From Fibrobacteria bacterium GUT77 (GTDB lineage: Bacteria; Fibrobacterota; Chitinivibrionia; Chitinivibrionales; Chitinispirillaceae): 18,689 nucleotides of DNA. Made by a program: the position numbers and the translations under genes. The notes beneath the pieces were generated by a model that was not told the origin of the DNA, ran no database searches, and saw nothing but the letters and a program-made list of their open reading frames with translations. Of this stretch, positions 8,068 through 16,873 are shown in pieces. The DNA lies in the NCBI GenBank assembly GCA_001462255.1, contig LIUJ01000056.1, positions 1,297-19,985 of the forward strand, given 5' to 3'. Numbering within the stretch: position 1 is the stretch's first letter; the number at the start of each line of letters is the position of its first letter.

Positions 8068-8415
8068 ATGAAAAAGGTTTTGGTTTTAGACGACGGCCGC
8101 GACCGCGCGGCGCCCATTAAGGATGCGCTCTCCAAGAAAAAACTCGACGCCGTCGTTTGCGCGGCGTCAAACGATTTCATGACCGCGTTGTGCGCGCCCG
8201 ATTTCGAGGCGGTCTACATCAACGCCGAAACGTGGAAGAAGGGGCGTTGCATATACGAGTATTTCGGCGCCGGTTCGCGGCTTGCGTCCGTGCCGGCGAT
8301 ATTCTACAATGTTGACGAGAAGTATAAGCCCGGTATCGCCGGGAGGCATCCTCACGACGGCGACCGCTTTTTTGCGGCGCCGTCCGACGTAGAAACGGCA
8401 GTTGAAGAAACCTAA
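8068..8415 (+). CDS. Small degenerate receiver-like (pseudo-REC) protein
   Basis: 115 residues with a good start: AAAGGA (8054-8059) sits eight bases before the ATG. The start KKVLVLDDGRDRAAPIKDAL matches beta1/alpha1 of a response-regulator receiver, including the acidic pair D8-D9. Where the phospho-accepting Asp should follow beta3 the protein has EAVYIN, so N52 replaces Asp. The beta4 Thr/Ser is absent (VPAIFYN), and the beta5 Lys-Pro is FFAAP, so Lys is lost. It therefore looks like a receiver fold that cannot be phosphorylated in the usual way, possibly a protein-protein adaptor. It has no output domain. The ParA-M23 fusion begins 18 bases later, so co-transcription and a shared function are likely. 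The fold is inferred from sequence pattern only; an unrelated Rossmann-like protein is possible. Confidence 0.65.
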   Translation: MKKVLVLDDGRDRAAPIKDALSKKKLDAVVCAASNDFMTALCAPDFEAVYINAETWKKGRCIYEYFGAGSRLASVPAIFYNVDEKYKPGIAGRHPHDGDRFFAAPSDVETAVEET

Positions 8416-8416
8416 A

Positions 8417-8426
8417 CCCCGCGGGG
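8417..8426. promoter_or_regulatory. CCCCGCGGGG palindrome covering the ribosome-binding region of the ParA-M23 gene
   Basis: A perfect 10-base GC palindrome begins one base after the stop codon of the pseudo-receiver gene and overlaps the G-rich stretch that is the only Shine-Dalgarno candidate for ATG 8434. As RNA the loop would be too tight for a full hairpin, but it may pair partly or between molecules. It could link translation of the second gene to the first. Confidence 0.3.
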
Positions 8427-8433
8427 GTGGGCA

Positions 8434-10332
8434 ATGGAAAACGCGTTGGAGATTCCTTCGGGCTTTTGGGAAGCCGGTAGGGGTGGTATTATCCACGTCG
8501 CCAACATCAAGGGCGGTGTGGGAAAATCCACTCTCGCCACAAACCTTGCCGCCACCCTAAGCAAGCACGGGCCTACCCTGCTTATAGACTTGGACATCCA
8601 GGGTAGCGCCGGCGCCGCCCTCGGCGTCGGTGAGGACGCCGCGCCAAAACGCACGTCTTGGGATCTCTTCAGGCGCCGGTTCGAGTCCGAATCGTCCGTC
8701 TCCGCGTGCTTGGAAACCTTCGACGCCGCCGGATTCTTTGCCAAGCTGGAAGAGAAAGCCATGAGCTACTTGTTCGGCGGCGGGTCGGTTGACGACGCCA
8801 TCGTGCGGACTACGTCTACGTTGCACGTAGTGCCGGCCGGTTCCGGGCTCTTCAACTCGCCAAGGGGATACCTATACGGCAATTTTTTGCACAACTTGGG
8901 CGTCATAAAACGGCGCTACAAATATGTCGTGGTCGACACCCCGTCCGTTTGGAACAGATTGACTCGGTTCCTATATGTCAATAGCGACCTAAACCTGATA
9001 CCCGTTACGCTCGACGCGCTCTCGACAAACAGTTTCAAACAGTACCTCTCCCACATCAGGCGCCTGATTTCGCACAACTCCCATGTGCGTTTGCGCATAG
9101 TAAAGAACGAGGTAGGTCGTAGCGGCGACGGTAGCCGCCCAAACGGGAAGACGCGTACCGTAAATGTAAATCGCCGATTTTTGGACTCCCTGTGCGAGCA
9201 GGTCGCCGTGCACAACGATAGCGGGCTCGCCCTTTTGCCGCGGTCTATAATGTTTGATTTGGAGATACCGGAATCGTCGGCCATTCGCGACGCGCAAGAC
9301 GCCGGAAAGAGCGTTCATGAGCACGGCGGCGACCCGACCGTCGCCGAAGCGTTTGACCTGCTTGCCCAAAACGTTCAATATGTGCTAAACGGCATACCGG
9401 TGGAAAACATCTCGGTGTCGGCGTTGGAGGGCAGAGTGCTGTTTGCGTTTAAAGCCGCCGCCGCGGTTGCGTTGCTTACGGCGGTCGCCCTAAACCCCGC
9501 GATCCCCGACGCCGCCGCGCCGCGCCCCGTCGCGCCGCAACAGATAGCGGAACGCAACGGTACCGCGATTGTCCATACCTTCAGTAGGGGTGAAAACGCC
9601 TTCCGCATGGCAAAGCACGCCATAAGCGTATTCAGGGCGGTGGTACCGTCGCAGAAGGAGATAATTCAGTATCTTACCGAGACGATAGACGCATACAACA
9701 TGACGCGCGCGCCGGGTACCCCCAAAATAGTTGACTACAGCAGGATTCCGGAGGGCACCAAGATTACCTTCTACCCGCCGATATCCATAACGAACAAGCG
9801 GGAGAAGGCGCTCGCGCCGGCGTATAAATTCTTCATGGACATGATCGACGACCCGTATCCCTACGTGACCGGCGACTGGTGCGAACGCGGAACCGGCGGA
9901 GGGCAACCGCACTACGCCATGGACGTGGCCGCCGCCTACGGTAGCGATATATTGAGCCCGGTAGACGGCGTCGCCGCGCTTAAAACGGAGCCCGCGGGCG
10001 GCAGGACGGTGGCCGTGATGTTCGGAAACGAGGTAATATCCTTCTCACATTTGGACAAACGCTTAGTGGAAGAGGGAGATACCGTCAAAAAAGGTATGCC
10101 GGTGGGAACGATAGGAATGACCGGCAGAACGAGCGGCCCGCACGTCCACATAATGTACGGCATAACAAGCCTGTCGCGCCACGACATAACTTTCGCGAAA
10201 AACAACTACAGAGTGACCGATCCCAAATACCTATTCTACAAAACCGCGTTCGGGGAAACCGCGGAAGACGAGTCGTCGCTCTCGCAACCGCGATATCCGG
10301 CGCTACCGTCCTCGTTTTCGATTTTGGAGTAG
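8434..10332 (+). CDS. ParA/MinD-type ATPase fused via a membrane segment to LysM-like and M23 peptidase domains
   Basis: 632 residues in one uninterrupted frame. Residues 15-318 are a complete ParA-family ATPase: deviant Walker A KGGVGKST (26-33, signature Lys26), DLDIQG (52-57), Walker B YVVVDTP (164-170) and a typical C-terminal helix region (IRDAQDAGKSVHEHGGDP). Residues 334-354 are hydrophobic (FAFKAAAAVALLTAVAL), a likely single membrane anchor. Residues 376-448 resemble LysM with an insertion (VHTFSRGENAFRMAKHA ... IPEGTKITFYPP). Residues 488-576 are an M23/LytM metallopeptidase with all ligand motifs: HYAMD (H493, D497), SHLD (H539) and GPHVH (H570, H572). The expected topology is ATPase in the cytoplasm and peptidase in the periplasm, cutting peptidoglycan cross-links. 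No ParB gene is nearby. I do not know of a described protein with this order. The membrane segment contains a Lys and is modest, so topology is the weakest part. Confidence 0.88.
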   Translation: MENALEIPSGFWEAGRGGIIHVANIKGGVGKSTLATNLAATLSKHGPTLLIDLDIQGSAGAALGVGEDAAPKRTSWDLFRRRFESESSVSACLETFDAAGFFAKLEEKAMSYLFGGGSVDDAIVRTTSTLHVVPAGSGLFNSPRGYLYGNFLHNLGVIKRRYKYVVVDTPSVWNRLTRFLYVNSDLNLIPVTLDALSTNSFKQYLSHIRRLISHNSHVRLRIVKNEVGRSGDGSRPNGKTRTVNVNRRFLDSLCEQVAVHNDSGLALLPRSIMFDLEIPESSAIRDAQDAGKSVHEHGGDPTVAEAFDLLAQNVQYVLNGIPVENISVSALEGRVLFAFKAAAAVALLTAVALNPAIPDAAAPRPVAPQQIAERNGTAIVHTFSRGENAFRMAKHAISVFRAVVPSQKEIIQYLTETIDAYNMTRAPGTPKIVDYSRIPEGTKITFYPPISITNKREKALAPAYKFFMDMIDDPYPYVTGDWCERGTGGGQPHYAMDVAAAYGSDILSPVDGVAALKTEPAGGRTVAVMFGNEVISFSHLDKRLVEEGDTVKKGMPVGTIGMTGRTSGPHVHIMYGITSLSRHDITFAKNNYRVTDPKYLFYKTAFGETAEDESSLSQPRYPALPSSFSILE

Positions 10333-10348
10333 AGAGTAGAGCAATAAA

Positions 10349-10376
10349 AAAGGCGGCCCCGTTAGGAACCGCCTTT
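10349..10376. terminator. Bidirectional intrinsic terminator between convergent genes
   Basis: AAAGGCGG (10349-10356) pairs with CCGCCTTT (10369-10376) around a 12-base loop. Read on the minus strand the stem runs into six consecutive T, a strong terminator for the PATR gene. On the plus strand only three T follow, so it is weaker for the ParA-M23 gene. It lies in the 61-base gap between the two convergent stop codons. Confidence 0.85.
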
Positions 10377-10393
10377 GGCAATCAAGAATATAA

Positions 10394-13300
10394 CTATCTG
10401 GAAAAGACTATCCTCTTGGTGTCCACGCCTACCGGCCTCCCGTTGGCCCCCATAGCCTTTACACGCACGATATACAACCCCGTTGACGCGCTCTTTCTTG
10501 ACGCCCTGCCGTTCCACTCTACGGTGTTCCAGGAGGCGGCTTTGGTCTTTTGGGATACGCGCCATACTTGCCTGCCCTTAATATCGTAGATTGACACCTC
10601 CACTTGATTTATGCCCGACTCCGGCACGTAGAAGTTGACGCGGGCGCTCCTTGCCGCTCTGTTTACGAGGATTTTGCTTACCGAGAACTTCGCGCCGGCG
10701 TTGACCGAAGCCGCCTTGGCGCGGTACCCGTTGCCGCCCACAATCATAAACACGTCCTCGCGTGACAAACCGGCCACGGATATGCTCTGCGCCGAGTTGC
10801 TCCCGTTGCCCAATATCTCTCCGGTGGACGCTCTTACGAACGTTACGCGCGCGCCGACCGGGGTATTGGCGCTCGGCACGGCGGAGAAATTGAACGCTTT
10901 CTGCCGCTTGTCGTCGTTGTAGAAGCGCAACCTGTAGGTGCGCCCGTTTGCTATGGACGGGCCGAAGTGGTGGCCTATTTCGGCGCCGTTATCGCCTACC
11001 AGCACCACGGCCTCGTTGCCGAAGCTCGGAGGTACCGCAAAGGTTATTTCCGTAGCGTAATAGCCGACATACACGTCCGAGAGCTCCATATCGTCGGCTG
11101 TGGCGCGTAGCGTGTAGTGCCACGCGTCGCTCGCCGTCCGTTGCGCGCCGGCTGTTGTCTTGGCCAATGCCTTTCCGTTGCTTGTGGCCTTGCGCGGCGA
11201 CAGTGACGCGGGTATGGGCGGTATGCGCAAGGTAACGGAAGCGTTGCTCTTGTTGAAGACGGTGAACGGCTCGTTCTCGCCCCTTAACTGCGACGTATCG
11301 GCGACGTTACCGGGTTTGTTAAGCAGATCGGCCGTAAAGCGCGGATCGCCGCCCTTCCATCTGTAAAATTCAAGATTTTCCCTCGCTCCCGTCGTTGCGT
11401 CCAAAACGTCGCCTAAACGCACGTTGAAGCGGAAAGGCAATACGAGGTCGGTCCACTGGTTGGGAGGCAACGTGATGTTGAACGTGTCCCGTAGTGATAT
11501 GCTTTTGGCCCTGCCGAACTCAAACGTCACCTGCTTTGCCGAGGTCTTGAACCACATCAGTTGCGCGGGTTTCATGGCAAACAAAGAGTCGTTGGTCGTA
11601 TCGTACTCAATCCAACCGTTTTTGCCGTAGCGGAAGAGCCGGTATAGCGTATCGTACGGGGCAAAGAGGTCGCCCGCCTTAAACAAGGCCGGTTCCAACG
11701 CCGTCCTAACCGATTGGTCGTCCAACTCAACCTGCGCGGCGAAAGGCGACCACTTCTCCTTATCGCGCAGGCCCATAGCCGGGAAGCCGCCGTAAGTGCT
11801 CGATTTTACCCGATAGGAGAGGTTAGTGATCGTTTCTTCGCTACCGTCATTTACGATTATGAACGCGAGAACGCCGAAGTTTTGCGATTGTTCGACAATG
11901 CCCTTTCCTATCTCAAACGTTAAAGACCGCATAGTGCCCGACTCCGGCCCGATAAGCGCTATGGGATTGAGTTCAGCCGTACCCTTTGCCGGTCCGCCGA
12001 CCATGGTGACCCGGAAGTTGCCGACATTGCTCTCGACGGTTGACGTCGCCGTGATTTGGCCGCCCATATCCAAAATGTCCGTGGTGGGAATGTCCACCTT
12101 CGGTTTCCGGGTGTTTATCATAAGGCGATAGGTCGAACTCCCGTTTTCCCGGTATACGCTGTCTATGGCGGCCCCCGTGCCGTTGAAGTATTCGCCGTCG
12201 AATATTGTATTGAACACTACCTCCCAGTAATTGTTGCCCGCGTTCCAACGGTAGATTCGCACGTCGTCCTCCGTGTATGGGGCCGGTATCTCGTTTGCCC
12301 GTATGCTGACCTTGAACGAGCCTAACAATGGTAGTATGGAATTGGGTTCGGGTACCGAGACAGTGTATGAGTACCCGTAATCGTTGATATAAATGAACCC
12401 GTCGTCGTTTTGGCTACCGTTGGCGGATACGCTGACCGTTGTAGTGATAATAGGTGTTACATCCAACCAATCGGTCGTTCCCAACTTGAAGTTGCCGTTG
12501 TCAACAACGCCGGAACCGCCTACGGGTATCGCTACGGTTTGCTTGCTGAACGGGCCCACCTCTACCTCCGTCGGACTTCCTTTGCGGGACGCGTTGTCTT
12601 GGCCGTCTACCACATACACATACAAAGTGTACACGGTGTTGAACCTCAGCGCCTCACCCAGCAACGGTTCGGTGGTTATTTGGAAAGTTTGATTGGCGGT
12701 CGTCCTGTTGGGAGGCCCCGACGACTTGAAATCCAAAACGGTTTGGTTGTCGCCCACCGTAACGAGGTAGGCGTACCTATAGTCGCCGGTCGGCCAGTTT
12801 TCCTCAAGTTTCACCGTAATGTTGAAAACCGTGGCGTCGGGATCAAATTCCGCCTTCTCAATGGTCAATACGTTGTCTATCACGTTCCCCGATCCGGTGT
12901 TTTCGTCGCACGTGGCCGCAAGCGACTTGAGGTTCCAATCGGGTTTGGACGCGTTCACGATGTCGAATAGCACGGCGGCGAAGTAGTATCTCGTGTTTAG
13001 CGCCAAATCCTGCGCGACGGCCGTAGTAACCGTCGCCGGTATCTCGGTAACAAGGTTGAGCTCGGTTATGTCCGCGTCCGCCGCTATAGGGTTCTCGCTG
13101 TAGTAAACGCGCACCAACGCGCCGCTTGGGTCGGATATGTCGTTTGCCGCGGCCGTGGGCGCCTGCCAGGACAGGTACATAGACCCGCCCGCGCCGGGTT
13201 CGGCTGTGAATCCCGTAACCGGCGTAGGGGGCTTGCGACCTACGGTGGGCTGAAACTGCTTCTCTTCGCTCATTACCCCGTAAAGGTCGGTGACCGTCAC

Positions 13301-16300
13301 AAAAAAGTACACGGTGCGCTCCGCGCCTACGAATCCGTCGTTGGTTATGACGTAGGTGTACCCGTTGCTGACTTGTTCTTTAGTGAGCGTCTTTTCGTCA
13401 ATGAGGTCGGTCATTAAAGAATTGAACGACGCTTTAACCGAAATGTCGGTTGTAGGGCCGCTGAACGAACCGTCCGCGCCCACGGTTACGGAGACGGACG
13501 GAGCGCGCCTGTCAGGTTGGTTGATGTTTAGCAAGACGGGATTCGGCGGCATCTCCGTACCCGCTTTTATCACGTTGCGAGAGGCGACATAAAGCGGCCG
13601 CGCCAAGGAGTCTACCCCGGCCCCTTTCCAACGCGGCGCAATGGCGAAGTAGGCTGTGTCCCTCACCGGATTTACCATAGGCCCTACCGACAAATTCAGA
13701 GTGCCGTTGTCGCGCAGGGATTCGAGCGAGACAACCCATACGTTGGAGGAGCCCGGAACTCTGGCCGTGGTGAGCGGCGAGTTGCCGGCCGCGAGCGTCG
13801 GCGCGTCTCCGTTCCGCTTGTACCATATCGCCACCGAGTCTACGCTCGGTTTGTAGGCTACGCCCGGAGTCAGCGAAGGCTCGTTTTGTCCCCCTACCGT
13901 GAGCCTGAAAGAGACGCCGGTCTCGGTATTGGATGTAACGCTGTCAACGCGTATTGTGAGTTCATTCGCCTTTACGGACGCCTTTGGGTCGCGCAAGTAG
14001 GCCGATTTGGCGTTCGATATGGACGGCGGGCTTATAATGTCCGTACCGTCCAATGACCAATAAGTGGCTACGTTGAAGAAGTACAGCTCGTCTGCCGTGG
14101 CGCCCGCGGGTACCGGAAACGGGAAGTCCATGGTGTTGCCGGTAGCGGGAATCGACGCGAGGGGGATTTCAATCCCCTTGCTTTTATCGTTGGCGCCGGC
14201 TTCCGCCGCGGTAGTGGCCGGACTCGTTTTGTACCACACGTAAACCGACATAACGCGCGCGCCGTTTACCGCTCCCACATACTTGCGCATGTCGTTTAGC
14301 CCGCTGAGTTTTAAGGTAATGTTGCTCCCGCCCGCCGCGTAAACTACCGAGTCTACGGTTAGGTAGTTCTTGGCGTCGCCGATGCCGCCGCCCTTTTCTT
14401 CTATGATAAGCTCAATGTTTTTACCATTTAGCTTTGTGGAGAACTTATAGTCCGTGTTGGGTTGGCCGTCTATGGTAATCCTATCGCCGAAATCTCCGGT
14501 AACGTTACCGGCGGCGCTTATGATTCTATAGGTTCCGGTGGTGATGGCACCGGTACCGATGATGTTGAGTTTGGCCGTGTTGCTTACGGTGAGCGCGTTG
14601 TTTACGCTTATCTTGCATGATGTCGACGAGAGCCCGGTGAGCGGCAACTCAAGCGTGGCGGCGCCGTTCATGGAGAGGTTTCCGCCTATCTGAAGGTCGG
14701 CGACGCCGTCGTGCGCCAGTTTGCCGGTCGCGTTCAATATCACCGATCCCCAATAACCGCCGGTGGCGGAGGCGGTGCCGCTCACGACTATCTTATTGTC
14801 GCCGAGCATATCGCCTATGGCTACGTTCCCACCGAGCGTGGCGCCGGCGGCGACTACTATGGAATCAGCTTTTAACTCCGCGCCGGTATTCACGTTGAGC
14901 GTACCCGCGCTTACGTTTACCTTAGCAACGTTTACGGGTGCGGTAAGATTGAGCGCGGCAGTTCCCGATTTAACGAATATCCCGGTTCCCGCGGCGCCGG
15001 AGCCGAAAACGGTACGACCGAAAGAACCGGCTGTTGTTGGGTTTACGGTCAACGTGGCCGTAGCCGCGCCCATGGTTATCGGGCCTCCGATGTTGGACTG
15101 CCCCGCGACGGTGATACCGCCCGCGCTTATCGTGGTCCCGCCCGTATAAGCATTGTTGCCTCCGAGCGTAATAGTGCCGGTACCCATTTTGATAAGGCTC
15201 CCCGCTCCGGCTATGTTTCCGCCGTAGGTCACGTTGTCGCTGCGTGAGAACGTGACGTCCGTACCGGCCGCGACGACGATATTACCGCCGATTATACCGG
15301 TGGTGCCGGAACCGACTTGCAGTTTCCCCTCATTTACGTTGATTATACCGGTATAAGCGTTACTATTGCCGGTAAACTGGAGCGTACCCGCGCCGCCCTT
15401 GTTTATAGTGGTAGACCCGCTTACCGCGCCGGTAAATCCCAAATTCTGACCGGCCGAAATGGGAATCGCCGTGGCTCCGGAGAGGGAGACGCTGCCAGAA
15501 AGCGTTGTGTTGGCCGTGTTGTTTATTAAAGTACCGCCGTTAATCTTGAACGGATTTGCGTAGGCTACGGTGCCGCTCCCGGCCAATTGCAAGGTTGCGG
15601 TATTGAGGGTTACCGTATCGGTACCCAAAGCGCCGGATTTGTTGGCGATAACGGTACCGGCGCTTATTACTGTGCCGCCGGTGTAGGTGTTTGCCGCCGT
15701 TCCGCCGAGAGTAAGCGTACCCGCCCCATCCTTAGTGAGGCCCCCGGAGCCGGAAAGCGCCGAATTTATCGTTGCGGATGAGGCCGCTACGGTTATTGAG
15801 CGAGCGGTTGCACCCAAAGCCAAAGATGTACCGTCAATAGTATAACCGTTTGCCACAAACGCCATATTCCCGACAGATTGTCCTGCGGAGGTAACCGTCC
15901 CACTAGGTGTCGCGTAAAACAAAGCGTTGGATCCGGTAGCCCAAGAGTGTACGACTGTTGAACTGTCTTTAGACCAAAAATTGCCGCTCCATGCGCCGGA
16001 ACCGCCGGTAAACGTCTTTTTTGTGTCGGTGTTCCATATGTAGTAGCCGGGGTATGCGGAGGGGACAGTTTGGGCAACAACTTCGGCGCTTGCCCAAGAT
16101 GAGGAGTAAAATTTTCTAGTACTGGTGTTATCCTTGGCTTTCACATATCCGACGCTTCCGCTTGCATAATCATCATCAACAACTTCTCCCAAAAGCTTGT
16201 CGTTACAATAGACCTTGAACGTACTGCCATTAATTTCAACTTTCACCGTAAGCGTATCACCGGTAGTTATATTAGTGTTGGCGCTATTTAGCAGGGTTAC

Positions 16301-16777
16301 CCCGGCTCCGGTTGGATTTTGTACAAAATTATTTTTTACAAAGTTAACCTTTCCATACCCAACACCGGATTGAAACCACGGGGCATCTATATGAATAGCG
16401 TAATAACCTGTCGGTGAGTATCTGAATACAATACCAGCCAGCTGATACTGCCAATCATTATTTCCGGTACTCATTTTTACGATAAAAGTACCGTCAGCGG
16501 TAATATTGTTTTTATGAGTTATAAAACTGATGTTATTATTATTGATAGGAGCTTTAACGCCGTCGGCATCGCTTATGGTCCACGTTCCTCCGGATTGATT
16601 CCAATTGCTCAGATTCGCGCCGGCCCCTAAGTGATTCTCCGTGAAATCTTGCGCCGCCGCCCCCGACCACCCCAAAGCGACCGCCAAGCACCCCACGATT
16701 GCCGCTATCCTCGCGCCCATCGTTCCGGCGACCCTCCTTTGGGTCGTCCCCGTTCCATTCCCGATAATCTTCTTCAT
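10394..16777 (-). CDS. Giant secreted protein: DUF1080-like N-domain, PATR repeats, FN3-like domains, FlgD-like C-terminus
   Basis: 2127 residues. Residues 1-43 are a signal peptide with a long n-region (core ARIAAIVGCLAVALGW, cleavage near AAAQ-DF). Residues 44-235 resemble a concanavalin-like jelly roll of the DUF1080/3-keto-disaccharide-hydrolase type (GIVFRYSPTGYYAIHI, DTLTVKVEINGSTFKVYCNDKLLG). Residues 250-345 are the usual lead-in to autotransporter-associated repeats; three PATR units follow near 346-372, 458-484 and 527-553 (GGLTKDGAGTLTLGG, NAYTGGTTISAG). More beta-helix-like sequence runs to about 790. An FN3-like domain lies near 1185-1285, and a FlgD-like Ig domain closes the protein (VEVSIYDIKGRQVW...VEWNGR, about 2035-2127). 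There is no C-terminal autotransporter barrel, so export by a CTD-dependent route is inferred. Possible role: polysaccharide binding or adhesion; no catalytic residues identified. Confidence 0.82.
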   Translation of the reverse strand: MKKIIGNGTGTTQRRVAGTMGARIAAIVGCLAVALGWSGAAAQDFTENHLGAGANLSNWNQSGGTWTISDADGVKAPINNNNISFITHKNNITADGTFIVKMSTGNNDWQYQLAGIVFRYSPTGYYAIHIDAPWFQSGVGYGKVNFVKNNFVQNPTGAGVTLLNSANTNITTGDTLTVKVEINGSTFKVYCNDKLLGEVVDDDYASGSVGYVKAKDNTSTRKFYSSSWASAEVVAQTVPSAYPGYYIWNTDTKKTFTGGSGAWSGNFWSKDSSTVVHSWATGSNALFYATPSGTVTSAGQSVGNMAFVANGYTIDGTSLALGATARSITVAASSATINSALSGSGGLTKDGAGTLTLGGTAANTYTGGTVISAGTVIANKSGALGTDTVTLNTATLQLAGSGTVAYANPFKINGGTLINNTANTTLSGSVSLSGATAIPISAGQNLGFTGAVSGSTTINKGGAGTLQFTGNSNAYTGIINVNEGKLQVGSGTTGIIGGNIVVAAGTDVTFSRSDNVTYGGNIAGAGSLIKMGTGTITLGGNNAYTGGTTISAGGITVAGQSNIGGPITMGAATATLTVNPTTAGSFGRTVFGSGAAGTGIFVKSGTAALNLTAPVNVAKVNVSAGTLNVNTGAELKADSIVVAAGATLGGNVAIGDMLGDNKIVVSGTASATGGYWGSVILNATGKLAHDGVADLQIGGNLSMNGAATLELPLTGLSSTSCKISVNNALTVSNTAKLNIIGTGAITTGTYRIISAAGNVTGDFGDRITIDGQPNTDYKFSTKLNGKNIELIIEEKGGGIGDAKNYLTVDSVVYAAGGSNITLKLSGLNDMRKYVGAVNGARVMSVYVWYKTSPATTAAEAGANDKSKGIEIPLASIPATGNTMDFPFPVPAGATADELYFFNVATYWSLDGTDIISPPSISNAKSAYLRDPKASVKANELTIRVDSVTSNTETGVSFRLTVGGQNEPSLTPGVAYKPSVDSVAIWYKRNGDAPTLAAGNSPLTTARVPGSSNVWVVSLESLRDNGTLNLSVGPMVNPVRDTAYFAIAPRWKGAGVDSLARPLYVASRNVIKAGTEMPPNPVLLNINQPDRRAPSVSVTVGADGSFSGPTTDISVKASFNSLMTDLIDEKTLTKEQVSNGYTYVITNDGFVGAERTVYFFVTVTDLYGVMSEEKQFQPTVGRKPPTPVTGFTAEPGAGGSMYLSWQAPTAAANDISDPSGALVRVYYSENPIAADADITELNLVTEIPATVTTAVAQDLALNTRYYFAAVLFDIVNASKPDWNLKSLAATCDENTGSGNVIDNVLTIEKAEFDPDATVFNITVKLEENWPTGDYRYAYLVTVGDNQTVLDFKSSGPPNRTTANQTFQITTEPLLGEALRFNTVYTLYVYVVDGQDNASRKGSPTEVEVGPFSKQTVAIPVGGSGVVDNGNFKLGTTDWLDVTPIITTTVSVSANGSQNDDGFIYINDYGYSYTVSVPEPNSILPLLGSFKVSIRANEIPAPYTEDDVRIYRWNAGNNYWEVVFNTIFDGEYFNGTGAAIDSVYRENGSSTYRLMINTRKPKVDIPTTDILDMGGQITATSTVESNVGNFRVTMVGGPAKGTAELNPIALIGPESGTMRSLTFEIGKGIVEQSQNFGVLAFIIVNDGSEETITNLSYRVKSSTYGGFPAMGLRDKEKWSPFAAQVELDDQSVRTALEPALFKAGDLFAPYDTLYRLFRYGKNGWIEYDTTNDSLFAMKPAQLMWFKTSAKQVTFEFGRAKSISLRDTFNITLPPNQWTDLVLPFRFNVRLGDVLDATTGARENLEFYRWKGGDPRFTADLLNKPGNVADTSQLRGENEPFTVFNKSNASVTLRIPPIPASLSPRKATSNGKALAKTTAGAQRTASDAWHYTLRATADDMELSDVYVGYYATEITFAVPPSFGNEAVVLVGDNGAEIGHHFGPSIANGRTYRLRFYNDDKRQKAFNFSAVPSANTPVGARVTFVRASTGEILGNGSNSAQSISVAGLSREDVFMIVGGNGYRAKAASVNAGAKFSVSKILVNRAARSARVNFYVPESGINQVEVSIYDIKGRQVWRVSQKTKAASWNTVEWNGRASRKSASTGLYIVRVKAMGANGRPVGVDTKRIVFSR
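16733..16740 (-). promoter_or_regulatory. Internal Shine-Dalgarno-like site near a second possible start of the PATR protein
   Basis: On the minus strand AAAGGAGG lies 12 bases before an in-frame ATG (Met20, codon 16718-16720). Starting there gives a compact, conventional signal peptide. The first ATG has its own GGGAG (16787-16791, nine bases away), so both starts are plausible. I keep the longer form. Confidence 0.4.
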
Positions 16778-16786
16778 AAATCCGCA

Positions 16787-16791
16787 CTCCC
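16787..16791 (-). promoter_or_regulatory. Ribosome binding site for the PATR protein
   Basis: GGGAG on the minus strand, nine bases before the ATG at 16777, supports the upstream start. Confidence 0.55.
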
Positions 16792-16873
16792 GTTATATGA
16801 TTTCAAAAGTTAAGTAGTTTTCGTCTCCGAGCCACCGCGAAAACCGTGTCGCGGCTTATGTCATAATATATAT

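Noticed and set aside
14560..15760. Possible DNA tandem repeats in the PATR region
   Set aside because: The similarity is at protein level (Gly/Thr-rich repeat units); I see no long exact DNA repeats and nothing like a CRISPR array.
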